From positions 50,907-114,906 of the forward strand of contig NZ_MAQA01000006.1 in the NCBI RefSeq assembly GCF_001692445.1: 64,000 nt of DNA. The letters are read 5' to 3'. The stretch is from Oerskovia enterophila. Its GTDB lineage: Bacteria > Actinomycetota > Actinomycetes > Actinomycetales > Cellulomonadaceae. The notes beneath the pieces are model-generated. The model did no database searches. It was not told the DNA's origin and saw only the letters and a program-made list of their open reading frames with translations. Shown here piece by piece: positions 53,192 to 61,109 of this stretch (position 1 is the first letter of the stretch; every line of letters starts with the position of its first letter). The position numbers and the translations under genes are program-made.

Positions 53192-54166
53192 GTGTCCGAC
53201 CAGGCCTCCCCTCGCCCAGGCTTCTGGGCCGTCGCCCGCAGCCCCCGCATGATCGGCTTCCTGCTGCTCTTCCTCCTCGCGGCGGGCGTGTGCGGACGGC
53301 TCGGGATGTGGCAGCTCGACCGCGCCTACGAGCGTGCCGAGCTCGCCCAGCAGCACGCCCTCGCGGAGGCAGAGGCGGAGGCCGAGGCCCAGGGGCCCGA
53401 CGGGCTCGGTGAGCTCCTGCGCCCGCAGTCGACGTTCCCGGGCGAGCTCGTGGGGCGCAAGGTCTGGGTCGAGGGCGAGTACGAGGCCGAGGGGCAGCTC
53501 CTGGTCGCGGGCCGCGCGCTCGACGGCGAGACGGGCTTCCTCGTCCTGACGCCCCTGCGCGTGTCCGACGACGGGACGGGCGGCGAGTCCTGGGCCGAGC
53601 TGTCCGGCCCGCCCGTCGTCCCGGTCGTCCGCGGCTGGGTCCCGACGGCGGACGCTGAGGACGACGTGGCCCTCGCCGTGCCCTCCGGCCAGGTGCGCGT
53701 CACCGCGTACCTCCAGGCCTCCGAGGCCGACGGGACCGGAGGGCTGCCCGAGGGGCAGACCGACTCGATCTCGTCCGCGGCGCTCGCGAACGTGTGGGGC
53801 AACCCCATCTACGGCGGCTACCTCGTCCTGATCGACTCCGACCCGTCCCAGCTCGCGGCGGCCGCGGGCGGCCCGCAGGTGCTGCCCCGGCCCACGATCG
53901 AGGGCGGCACGGGTGTCAACGTCCAGAACGCGTTCTACGCGCTCCAGTGGTGGATCTTCGGGGCGTTCGCGGTCCTGCTGTGGGTCCGCCTGGTCCGCGA
54001 CGAGGCGGCCGGTGGTCGCAAGCGCGGCGACGGCGTCTCGAGCGGGATCGCGGGGCTGCCCGACCTGCCGGCCGCGCCGCGGGGGACAGGCGAGGGGCCG
54101 GGGGAGACGGCCGGCGAGGCGGCCGGCGAGGCCCCGGACGGCCCCGTCAGGAACCAGAGGGCGTGA
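53192..54166 (+). CDS. SURF1-family cytochrome oxidase biogenesis protein
   Basis: SURF1 (Shy1) helps assemble haem a into cytochrome aa3 oxidase. The 324-residue protein has two membrane helices, at about 18-36 (MIGFLLLFLLAAGVCGRLGMWQLDRA) and about 252-270 (YALQWWIFGAFAVLLWVRLV), with the extracytoplasmic beta-domain between. VEGEYEAEGQLLVAGRALDGETGFLVLTPL, PVVRGWVP and NVQNAFYALQWW are family hallmarks. A hydrophilic Gly/Glu tail follows. The GTG start fits a -10 at 53180. Its last 20 nt overlap the 3' end of yceI. Confidence 0.9.
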   Translation: MSDQASPRPGFWAVARSPRMIGFLLLFLLAAGVCGRLGMWQLDRAYERAELAQQHALAEAEAEAEAQGPDGLGELLRPQSTFPGELVGRKVWVEGEYEAEGQLLVAGRALDGETGFLVLTPLRVSDDGTGGESWAELSGPPVVPVVRGWVPTADAEDDVALAVPSGQVRVTAYLQASEADGTGGLPEGQTDSISSAALANVWGNPIYGGYLVLIDSDPSQLAAAAGGPQVLPRPTIEGGTGVNVQNAFYALQWWIFGAFAVLLWVRLVRDEAAGGRKRGDGVSSGIAGLPDLPAAPRGTGEGPGETAGEAAGEAPDGPVRNQRA

Positions 54167-54848
54167 GCTCGAGCAGCAGCTCGACGGTCCCGGCGTCCTC
54201 GACCGTGACGAAGCCGAGGTTCGGCGCGCTCACGTCGTAGTCGGAGAACGTCACGGGGATGGACCCGCTGACCTGCGCCCCGCCGCCCACGGTCTGGGCG
54301 TCGAGGGTCACGGTGACCTCGTGCGAGACGCCCTTGATCGTGAGCGTCCCGGTCGCCTGGACGGTCGCGGTGCCGCTCGCGAGGCCCGACAGGTCGACGG
54401 GCGAGGTGAGGACGAACGTCGCGGTCGGGTGCGCCGAGGTGTCGAGGATCCCGAGGAACTGTCGGTCGCGGCCCGAGTCGTCGGTCTCGATGGTCGTCAT
54501 GTCGACCTCGATGCTGGCCGCCGTGAGCGTGCCGCCCTCGATCGTCGCCCCGCCGCGCACGTCGCTCGTCCGCCCGACCACGGTCACGTCCTGTCCCGAG
54601 AGGACCTCGTCGACGCGGTAGCCGGCCTGCGACCCGGTGTCGACGGCGTAGGTGCCGTCAGCAACAGGACCCGCCGTGCCGGCCGAGTCGTCCGCGGAGT
54701 CTGGCGACGCGCTGGGCGCGAGCGACGTCAGGGCGAGCGGAGCCGCCTCGGTCCCGGCCTGCGAACGGGCGTAGACCCAGGTCCCGCCCAGGAGCAGGGC
54801 ACCGCAGAGCAGCACGATCCCGATGGTCAGCGCGACGGTCTTCTTCAT
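54147..54848 (-). CDS. YceI family lipocalin-like protein
   Basis: A 233-residue exported protein. A signal anchor lies at about residues 4-24 (KTVALTIGIVLLCGALLLGG). After a Ser/Ala/Asp linker the YceI beta-barrel begins at GTYAVDTGSQAGYRVDEVL and continues with TTIETDDSGRDRQFLGILDTSAHPTATFVLT, LTIKGVSHEVTVTLDAQ and ITFSDYDVSAPNLGF-type sequence. YceI proteins bind isoprenoid quinones or similar lipids. The MKKTV start is preferred over the upstream frame. An 18-bp dyad sits 15 nt before the ATG and suggests repression by a MarR-type regulator. Confidence 0.9.
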   Translation of the reverse strand: MKKTVALTIGIVLLCGALLLGGTWVYARSQAGTEAAPLALTSLAPSASPDSADDSAGTAGPVADGTYAVDTGSQAGYRVDEVLSGQDVTVVGRTSDVRGGATIEGGTLTAASIEVDMTTIETDDSGRDRQFLGILDTSAHPTATFVLTSPVDLSGLASGTATVQATGTLTIKGVSHEVTVTLDAQTVGGGAQVSGSIPVTFSDYDVSAPNLGFVTVEDAGTVELLLELTPSGS

Positions 54849-54863
54849 GGCAGCCCTACTTCC

Positions 54864-54881
54864 TAGTTGAACGATCAACTA
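54864..54881. promoter_or_regulatory. candidate MarR-type operator upstream of yceI
   Basis: TAGTTGAACGATCAACTA has perfect 7-bp arms around ACGA, 15 nt before the yceI ATG. It resembles the redox-responsive MarR sites of actinobacteria and matches the site at 27444-27461. Confidence 0.6.
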
Positions 54882-54968
54882 AGCCTTGTCGGGCTACCTG
54901 GGGATTGCCTGGGAGCATGACGTCGCGAGCGCTGTGAACCTGGGTGCGTGCCGTGCCGTGGGTCGGCC

Positions 54969-55066
54969 GGCGACTCCTGCTGCCAGGGGCGCCGGAGGCG
55001 CGCGCGTCGTGGCCCCGGCGGCGACGCGCTCCTCGTACGGCCCGAGCTCGGTGATGCGGCCCCCTC
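54969..55066 (-). pseudogene. remnant of an ABC-exporter 3' end
   Basis: About 98 nt roughly 80-85% identical by eye to 57028-57124, the end of the downstream ABC exporter gene, in the same orientation. Its translation keeps GGRITELGPYEERVAAG (versus GGRITEIGPHEELVAAG) and then shifts frame. It forms the left copy of an imperfect direct repeat around the FAD-oxidoreductase insert. Confidence 0.8.
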
Positions 55067-55108
55067 GAGCGCGCACCGCCGAATGCCGGCGTCTACCGCG
55101 CCGTGCAG

Positions 55109-56581
55109 TCAGCGGCGGATGCTGACAACTCCCGTGTTGAGCTTGATGTTCATGGCGCGCTTCTTGACCATCTGGTCCCAGACGTCCTCCCAGCCTTTCT
55201 GCCAGGCCGTGACGCCGCTCGTCTCGCCGGAGGGCAGTGCCATGTCCGGCATGACCCATACGAGGCCGTAGTACGCGGGGATCTTGTCGAGATCGCCATA
55301 ACCCTGCACCTGATAGGCGTACATCAGATAGCCCTTCAACGCGCCCATCTTGTTGTCGTCGAGATACTGCGCGAAGCTCTTCGAGAAGACGCCGTGCGGG
55401 TCGCCGACGGGCCTCGAGATCGGCATGACGCCGTCGAAGCTGCCGAAGATCTCGAAGCGCAGAGCGACGTAGATCGCGGCGGCCGCCACGAGCTCGGCGT
55501 AGGCGAGGTCCTGCTCCACCTTGCTGCACGGCCACCCGAAACCAAGATATTGACAGGCGACCATGAGTCCGTAGTCGCTGAAAGCCATGACCGTCTCGTT
55601 CGGCGGCGTGCCGACGACTATGCCTCGTTCGGACCCGTGCGCGACGGCCACGCGCGCGTTGCCGACGGTGAACTCGGAGAGCGCCTGCACCATCTCGTCG
55701 TATGCCGGCGACAGGTAGCACGTGCCGAGCTCGGCGATCGACGTGCCGCCCTGGTCCGGCACCTGCAACGAATGCGTCTTGCCGGCAAATCGATTCGTCT
55801 TCTCCAGCAGGGTGATGTTGGTGAAACCCGCGTCGATGAAGCGCTGTGCGAAGAGCAACCCGCTCACTCCCGCACCGATGACGACGATGGCACTGTCCTT
55901 GGCTGCCGACAGCAGTGCGGGCTTCGCGTCGAGCAGGAGGTTCAGATACGACCAGCAGTGCAGGACGGACTCGAAGCACGTCGACGCGTGGACGTACACC
56001 GTGTCGTTCGCGCCCTGCAGGTCGAGCCATCGCCACGGAGCTCCGGCCTCGAGCGCGCCGGAGAAGAACTGGTTGAAGTATGGCGTCTGCAACGGATTCA
56101 CGGCGGGGTGGATCTCGCCGTTCTGATTCTCGTCGACCTGCACGATCTCGTACTGGCCGGGCCGGAACGGCCACCAGGAAGGAGGGTCGTCCAGGAATGC
56201 CTTTCGCTGGGCGGCGAGGGTGCCGGGACTGGAGTCGCCGTTGATCCCTACCATCTGATATATCGTGACGACGTTGGTCGCGGCGCGGTTCGCGGCAGGA
56301 AGGCCCCACTTTTTTGCTGTCTCGTTGCGATACCCCTGCACCAGGCCCGTCTGGGACTCGACGATGTCGGGAGCGAGGATGACGACCCGATCTTGCGCCC
56401 TGCGCGGAGAGACGCGCAGACAGGTCGTGTAGAAGGTGAAGTTGCGGAGCGAATTCAGAAGCGCTCGCTCTTGGCGCGTGTAGTCCATGACCGGCTCGAG
56501 CTCGCGCGGATCGCAGGCGATCACGAGAAGCGCCGGATTGACGACGACGTGGTTTCCGCCGGTCTGATAGACCAGTTCCAT
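55109..56581 (-). CDS. FAD-dependent oxidoreductase (amine oxidase/fatty-acid isomerase-like) with permuted domain order
   Basis: A 490-residue flavoprotein. The dinucleotide motif VVIGAGVSGLLFAQRF is at residues 233-248, with the ribose acid in LLEKTNRFAGKTHS near 260, instead of at the N-terminus. Residues 1-225 (HVVVNPALLVIACDPREL, then LNSLRNFTFYTTCLRV) look like the second half of flavin amine oxidases or PAI-like isomerases. Residues 226-490 look like the first half and end LNTGVVSIRR, just where MELVYQTGG would continue. GGAGGT lies 6 nt before the ATG. A 47-codon in-frame extension to ATG 56722 is possible. Substrate unknown; probably horizontally acquired. Confidence 0.78.
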   Translation of the reverse strand: MELVYQTGGNHVVVNPALLVIACDPRELEPVMDYTRQERALLNSLRNFTFYTTCLRVSPRRAQDRVVILAPDIVESQTGLVQGYRNETAKKWGLPAANRAATNVVTIYQMVGINGDSSPGTLAAQRKAFLDDPPSWWPFRPGQYEIVQVDENQNGEIHPAVNPLQTPYFNQFFSGALEAGAPWRWLDLQGANDTVYVHASTCFESVLHCWSYLNLLLDAKPALLSAAKDSAIVVIGAGVSGLLFAQRFIDAGFTNITLLEKTNRFAGKTHSLQVPDQGGTSIAELGTCYLSPAYDEMVQALSEFTVGNARVAVAHGSERGIVVGTPPNETVMAFSDYGLMVACQYLGFGWPCSKVEQDLAYAELVAAAAIYVALRFEIFGSFDGVMPISRPVGDPHGVFSKSFAQYLDDNKMGALKGYLMYAYQVQGYGDLDKIPAYYGLVWVMPDMALPSGETSGVTAWQKGWEDVWDQMVKKRAMNIKLNTGVVSIRR

Positions 56582-56926
56582 TGATCCCACCTCCGCGCTC
56601 ACGGTATCACCGGGCTGGGTCCTTGGCGCGAGAAGCATTCCAGTCAGGTCATGACGGCGACGACGGCCTTTCGACAGGCCGCAGAATGCCCAGGTGTTCG
56701 GGTCGCTGATGAAATGAACCATTTCCGGCACGCCGGCGTGCGGCGCGGAGCGGATCATTCCGAGGCCCCGGTACCCATGGTTGATCGCGCGGACCCGGCG
56801 GCGACATTCGTGCAGAAGACTGGCGGTCCCCGCCACTCCCTGGGGCGACGAGCGGCCATGGTCCGCGCCCCAGCTCTGCACCTGGCCGAGCTGGGGCAGG
56901 CGCGCGTCGGCCACCGCGCGGATCGC
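56582..56926. other. upstream part of the insert, no certain gene
   Basis: 345 nt. The oxidoreductase frame stays open through it, giving MVHFISDPNTWAFCGLSKG from ATG 56722, but without a ribosome binding site there. A short hairpin GGCCT-N6-AGGCC lies near 56667. I see no tRNA, transposase or second conserved ORF. Confidence 0.45.
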
Positions 56927-56973
56927 GCAGCTCACGGGGCGTGACCGGGATCCGGTCACGCCCCGTGAGCTGC
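56927..56973 (-). terminator. 22-bp terminator hairpin of the ABC exporter operon
   Basis: Arms 56927-56948 and 56952-56973 are perfectly complementary (GCAGCTCACGGGGCG start) around GAT. It lies 57 nt past the exporter stop codon on the minus strand. Confidence 0.88.
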
Positions 56974-57029
56974 CCGTCCGCCCCGCGAGCTGCCGTCGTG
57001 GTGGGAGGCGACTCAGCGCGCTCGCGCGG

Positions 57030-58763
57030 CTACTCCTGCTGCCAGGAGTGCCAGAGGCGCGCGTAGTCGCCCCCTGCGGCGACGAGCTCCTCGTGCGGCC
57101 CGATCTCGGTGATGCGGCCCCCGTCGACGACCGCGACCCGGTCGGCGTCGTGCGCGGTGTGCAGGCGGTGCGCGATCGCCACGACCGTACGCCCCTCGAG
57201 CACCGCGTTGAGCGAGCGCTCGAGGTGCCGGGCCGCCCGCGGGTCGAGCAGCGAGGTCGCCTCGTCGAGGATCAGCGTGTGCGGGTCGAGCAGCACGAGC
57301 CGGGCGAGCGCGACCTGCTGGGCCTGCGCCGGGGTCAGGACGTGGCCGCCCGAGCCGACCTCGGTCGCGAGGCCCTCGGGGAGGGACTCGACCCAGCCGC
57401 GGGCGTCGACCGCGGCCAGCGCGGCGAGCAGCTGCTCGTCGTCCGCTCCCTCGTCGGCCAGGCGGAGGTTGTCCGCGAGCGAGCCCACGAAAACGTGGTG
57501 CTCCTGGGTGACCAGGGCGACGTGGCGGCGCAGGTCGTCGAGCGGCAGGTCGACCAGGTCGACACCGCCCACCTGCACCGACCCACCCGTGGGTGGGTGG
57601 ATGCCCGCGAGCATGCGCCCCAGGGTCGACTTGCCTGCGCCCGAGGGGCCGACCACGGCCAGGCGCTCACCGACGCGAAGGTCCAGGTCGATCCCGTGCA
57701 GCACGTTGTGCCCCGCGCGGTACGCGTACTCGACGTCTCGCGCCACGACGTGCTCGTCGGTGGGGACCCGGTCCCCGGCCTCGCGGTCGCTGTCGACGAG
57801 CTTGACGCCCACGATGCGGGCGAGCGAGGTCGCCGCGACCTGGATCTCGTCGAGCCAGAAGATGAGCTCCCACACGGGCCCCGCGAGCTGGAACGCGTAC
57901 ATCGCGATGGTGGTCACGGCACCGAGGGTCGCGTGCCCCGTGGAGATCATGTAGCCGCCCCACACGATGACCGCGACGGGCGCGAGGACGAACGTGAAGT
58001 CGACCGCGGGGAACAGCACGGTCCGCAGGTTCAGCGTGTACCTCTCGGCGGCGAAGGCCTCGCGCAGGTCCGCCTGGACCCGTGCCCGACGGCGTGCGCC
58101 CAGCCGCAGGGCGTCGACCGTCCGGGCGCCCTCGACCGACTCGGTGATGGTGCCGTTGAGTGCCGCGTACGCGGCCGACTCGCGCTGGTACCCGGGCGAG
58201 GCCCGGCGCAGGTACCAGCGGGAGACGACGACCATCAGCGGCACGCCGACGAACAGCGAGACCGCGACGAGCGGCGACGTGAGCAGGCTCGCGACGACCG
58301 TGAGCAGGATGGTCACGACCGCGACGATCAGGCGCGGGACGCCGAACCGGACGGCGTGCTGGATGCGGTTGACGTCGTTCGTGGTGCGCGCGACGAGGTC
58401 GCCCGTGCCCGCGCGCTCGACGGTCGACAGCGGCAGGGTCGTGACGGTCTCGAGGAAGTCCTCGCGGAGCTCGGCGAAGACGGCCTCACCGAAGATCATC
58501 GAGGCCTTCTGGGCGTAGCGGATCAGCACGGCCTGGACGATGACCGCGACCACGCCGATCGCGATGACCTGGTTCACGTAGGTGGCCGTGGTGCCCTGGG
58601 TGACCGCGTCGACGAGCCTGCCCAGGATCCACGGGCCCGCGAGCCCGGCGACCGCCGCGACGGTGTGCAGGACCGCGAGCCCGATCAGCGTCCCGCGGTG
58701 CTCGCGGACCAGGTAGGCGGTGTGCTTGCGGACGGTGGGGCCGTCGGCGATGGGCAGCTTCAT
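57030..58763 (-). CDS. ABC exporter half-transporter with canonical Walker motifs and degenerate signature
   Basis: A 577-residue type IV ABC exporter subunit. Six membrane helices lie within residues 20-310. The ATPase domain has Walker A VGPSGAGKST (371-380), the Q-loop TQEHHVF, Walker B LILDEATSLLD (497-507) and the switch His in IAHRLH. The signature is LTPAQ (476-480) in place of LSGGQ. The partner upstream has the opposite defects, so the two form a heterodimer with one intact ATP site. The start overlaps the partner's stop (ATGA). Substrate unknown: drug, lipid or peptide export. Confidence 0.92.
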   Translation of the reverse strand: MKLPIADGPTVRKHTAYLVREHRGTLIGLAVLHTVAAVAGLAGPWILGRLVDAVTQGTTATYVNQVIAIGVVAVIVQAVLIRYAQKASMIFGEAVFAELREDFLETVTTLPLSTVERAGTGDLVARTTNDVNRIQHAVRFGVPRLIVAVVTILLTVVASLLTSPLVAVSLFVGVPLMVVVSRWYLRRASPGYQRESAAYAALNGTITESVEGARTVDALRLGARRRARVQADLREAFAAERYTLNLRTVLFPAVDFTFVLAPVAVIVWGGYMISTGHATLGAVTTIAMYAFQLAGPVWELIFWLDEIQVAATSLARIVGVKLVDSDREAGDRVPTDEHVVARDVEYAYRAGHNVLHGIDLDLRVGERLAVVGPSGAGKSTLGRMLAGIHPPTGGSVQVGGVDLVDLPLDDLRRHVALVTQEHHVFVGSLADNLRLADEGADDEQLLAALAAVDARGWVESLPEGLATEVGSGGHVLTPAQAQQVALARLVLLDPHTLILDEATSLLDPRAARHLERSLNAVLEGRTVVAIAHRLHTAHDADRVAVVDGGRITEIGPHEELVAAGGDYARLWHSWQQE

Positions 58764-60601
58764 GACACGCCCTTCGAGGCGTCGGAGAGCTCGGGGGAGC
58801 TCGAGGTCAGGTGGTCGGTCCCGTGCGCGTCCTCGCCGGGCGGCGTGGCCGCGGGCTCGTCCATCGAGCGCCCGACGACGGCGCGGTAGCGCGCGGCCTG
58901 CTCGCCCTGGTGCGCGCCGCGCGGGCGGTGCAGGAGCTCGCGGTGCGTCCCGTGGGTCACGACGCGGCCGTCCTCGACGAACAGGACGTCGTCCACGTGG
59001 TCGAGCACGAGCGGGCTCGCGGTCACGACGAGCGTGGTGCGACCGCGCCGGACCTCGGCGAGGCGCTCGGCGATGCGGGCCTCGGTGTGGGCGTCGACCG
59101 CGCTCGTGGGCTCGATGAGGATCAGGATCTCCGGGTCGGTGAGGATCGCGCGGGCCAGCGCCACGCGCTGACGCTGGCCGCCGGACAGGGACCGGCCCTT
59201 CTCCGGGGGGTCGCCCGCGAGGCCGTCCGGGACCGAGTCCAGGACGTCGTGCGCGTCGGCGATCATGATGGCGCGCATCAGCTCGGCCTCGAGGTTCCCC
59301 CCGCGCACGTCGAGCTCCTCGCCGAGCACGCCCGAGAACAGGTGCGGCGTGGCCTCGGCGACGACGATGCGTTCGCGCACCACGTCCTTGTCGAGGTCCG
59401 CGAGCCGGACCCCGCCCAGGTGCACGGGCGTGCCCGCCTCCGCGACGTCGTCGAACCGGCCCATGCGCGTGGCGATGCGCGCCGACTCGTCCGGGTCCAC
59501 GCTCACGAGCGCGACGACCCGGCCGGGCGCGAGCTCGACGCCGCTCGCGTCGTCGACCAGCACCGAGCCCACGGGCGGCGTCGCGGCCGTGCCGGGCGTC
59601 GCGCCCGTCGCGGGGACGACCGAGAGGACCTTGATGAGCTTCTTCGCGGCGACGTGCGCGCGCGTCGTAGCCTGGAGCGTCTGCGTCGCGATCTGCAAGG
59701 GCCACGACAGGAACGCCGCGTAGCCGTAGAACGCCACGAGCTGCCCCGGGCTGATCTCCCCGCGCACCGCGGCGTGCGCGCCCAGGTACAGGACCAGGGC
59801 CACGAACAGCCCGGGCAGCAGGACCTGGAGCGCGTCGAGGTAGGACTGCGTCGTCGCGACGCGCACGCCCGTGCGGCGCACGTCCTGCGACTGGGTCCGG
59901 TACCGGTCCGTGAAGACCTTCTCGCCGCCGATGCCGCGCAGGATCCGCAGGCCCGAGACGGTGTCCGCGCCGAGCGTCGTGAGCCGGCCCGAGGCCTCGC
60001 GCTGGGCGGCCTGGCGCTGCTGGAGCGGCTTGACGAGGAACGCGAGGATGCCCGCGACGACCGGCAGGCCCAGGACGACGACGAGCCCCAGCTGGAACGA
60101 GGTGCTCAGCATGATGCCCGCGACGACCGCGTACGCCATGAGCGAGCCCGCGAACCGCGCCGCGATCGCGTAGACCTCGCCCACGCGCAGGGCGTCCGAC
60201 GCGACGGCCGAGACGACCTCTCCCGTGGGGAGCTCGTCGGTGATGGTGTGCCCCGAACGGGCCACGGTGTCCCCGACGAGCTGCGACGTGGTGAAGGCCG
60301 AGCGCAGCCAGTTCTCGATGTCGAAGCGGTGCCCGACCGCGGCGGCAGCCACCTGGACCACGCCGATCCCGAGCATGACCGCGGCCCAGCCCAGCAGGAC
60401 CGCGCCGAAGCCCTCGCTCAGCCCTTCGTCGAGGGCTCGGCCGAGCACGTAGGGCATGACGGCCTGGCACCCGAACGTGACCATGCCGAGCAGGACGGCG
60501 ATCGTGAGGATGCCCCACTGGCGGCGGGCGAGCCACCAGAGGAGGGCGCCAGGGCCGGTGAGCGGAGGGGTGCCCGGGTCGGGGAGGGGGAGGGGTCGCA
60601 C
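58760..60601 (-). CDS. ABC exporter half-transporter with canonical signature and degenerate Walker A
   Basis: A 613-residue exporter subunit with six helices in the first 320 residues and an ATPase domain in which the expected Walker A reads ALVSVDPDESARIA, without the GxxGxGK(S/T) loop. The signature LSGGQRQRVALARA (about 472-485) is intact, and Walker B is ILILIEPTSAVD (Asp replaced by Ile). It pairs with the downstream subunit. The GTG at 60601 is chosen because TAATGT lies 8 nt upstream; GTG 60607 and ATG 60613 are in-frame alternatives. Divergent from the DUF3817 gene. Confidence 0.9.
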   Translation of the reverse strand: MRPLPLPDPGTPPLTGPGALLWWLARRQWGILTIAVLLGMVTFGCQAVMPYVLGRALDEGLSEGFGAVLLGWAAVMLGIGVVQVAAAAVGHRFDIENWLRSAFTTSQLVGDTVARSGHTITDELPTGEVVSAVASDALRVGEVYAIAARFAGSLMAYAVVAGIMLSTSFQLGLVVVLGLPVVAGILAFLVKPLQQRQAAQREASGRLTTLGADTVSGLRILRGIGGEKVFTDRYRTQSQDVRRTGVRVATTQSYLDALQVLLPGLFVALVLYLGAHAAVRGEISPGQLVAFYGYAAFLSWPLQIATQTLQATTRAHVAAKKLIKVLSVVPATGATPGTAATPPVGSVLVDDASGVELAPGRVVALVSVDPDESARIATRMGRFDDVAEAGTPVHLGGVRLADLDKDVVRERIVVAEATPHLFSGVLGEELDVRGGNLEAELMRAIMIADAHDVLDSVPDGLAGDPPEKGRSLSGGQRQRVALARAILTDPEILILIEPTSAVDAHTEARIAERLAEVRRGRTTLVVTASPLVLDHVDDVLFVEDGRVVTHGTHRELLHRPRGAHQGEQAARYRAVVGRSMDEPAATPPGEDAHGTDHLTSSSPELSDASKGVS

Positions 60602-60609
60602 GGTCACTA

Positions 60610-60615
60610 ACATTA
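60610..60615 (-). promoter_or_regulatory. -10 element of the ABC exporter operon
   Basis: TAATGT on the minus strand lies 8 nt before the GTG at 60601. Confidence 0.4.
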
Positions 60616-60671
60616 GGTGTGGCCACCGACACCGAGCCACGGATTTTCGCACAGCGTAAGGAAACCTTCCC

Positions 60672-61109
60672 ATGACCACGCCCGACCCCGCCGGCACGCA
60701 GCAGACCTCCGACGCCGTGGCGCAGGCCCCCACGCAGGAGGTCGTCGACACCGCGGTCCGCAAGGCCCGCGGCGCGCTCGCGCGCTACCGCGTGATGGCT
60801 CTCATCACCGGTGTGATGCTCCTGATCCTGTGCGTCGAGATGATCGTCAAGTACGGCGTGGGCGCGTTCGTCGACGTCGACGGCGTGATGCGCTTCGTCG
60901 GCTGGATCCCGTTCGCGCACGGCTGGATCTACGTGGTCTACCTCGTCACGGTCCTCGACCTGTGGTCCAAGATGCGCTGGAGCTGGGGCCGCCTGACCAG
61001 CATGGTGTTCGCCGGTGTCGTGCCGGTCATGTCCTTCGTCCTGGAGAAGAAGGTCCACCGCGAGGCCGAGGCCAAGCTCGACGCGCTCGTGGAGCAGTAC
61101 GCACGATGA
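60672..61109 (+). CDS. DUF3817 family membrane protein
   Basis: A 145-residue membrane protein. A hydrophilic N-terminus of about 38 residues is followed by three hydrophobic segments, at about 42-62 (VMALITGVMLLILCVEMIVK), 77-98 (FAHGWIYVVYLVTVLDLW) and 106-122. FVGWIPFAHGWIYVVYLVTV is the DUF3817 hallmark (YdzA-like). Function unknown. AAGGAAA lies 9-14 nt before the ATG. The stop overlaps the moeZ start (ATGA), so the two are co-expressed. Confidence 0.85.
   Translation: MTTPDPAGTQQTSDAVAQAPTQEVVDTAVRKARGALARYRVMALITGVMLLILCVEMIVKYGVGAFVDVDGVMRFVGWIPFAHGWIYVVYLVTVLDLWSKMRWSWGRLTSMVFAGVVPVMSFVLEKKVHREAEAKLDALVEQYAR

Larger units (their letters stand above)
55085..56926. other. lower-GC insert with the FAD oxidoreductase gene
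   Basis: This segment is visibly poorer in G and C (about 60% by eye against 72-74% outside). Its codons are mixed (GAT, AAA, CGA, ATA), unlike its neighbours. It is bounded by the ABC remnant on the left and the ABC terminator on the right. No integrase, transposase or short terminal repeat is visible. Confidence 0.6.

Noticed and set aside
56582..56722. extended N-terminus of the FAD oxidoreductase
   Set aside because: Kept only as an alternative: no ribosome binding site before ATG 56722, while GGAGGT stands just before ATG 56581.
57030..61058. 1342-codon minus-strand frame suggesting a giant ABC protein
   Set aside because: Only the part from 58763 down is a real exporter subunit; the upstream part is an alternative frame of the partner gene.
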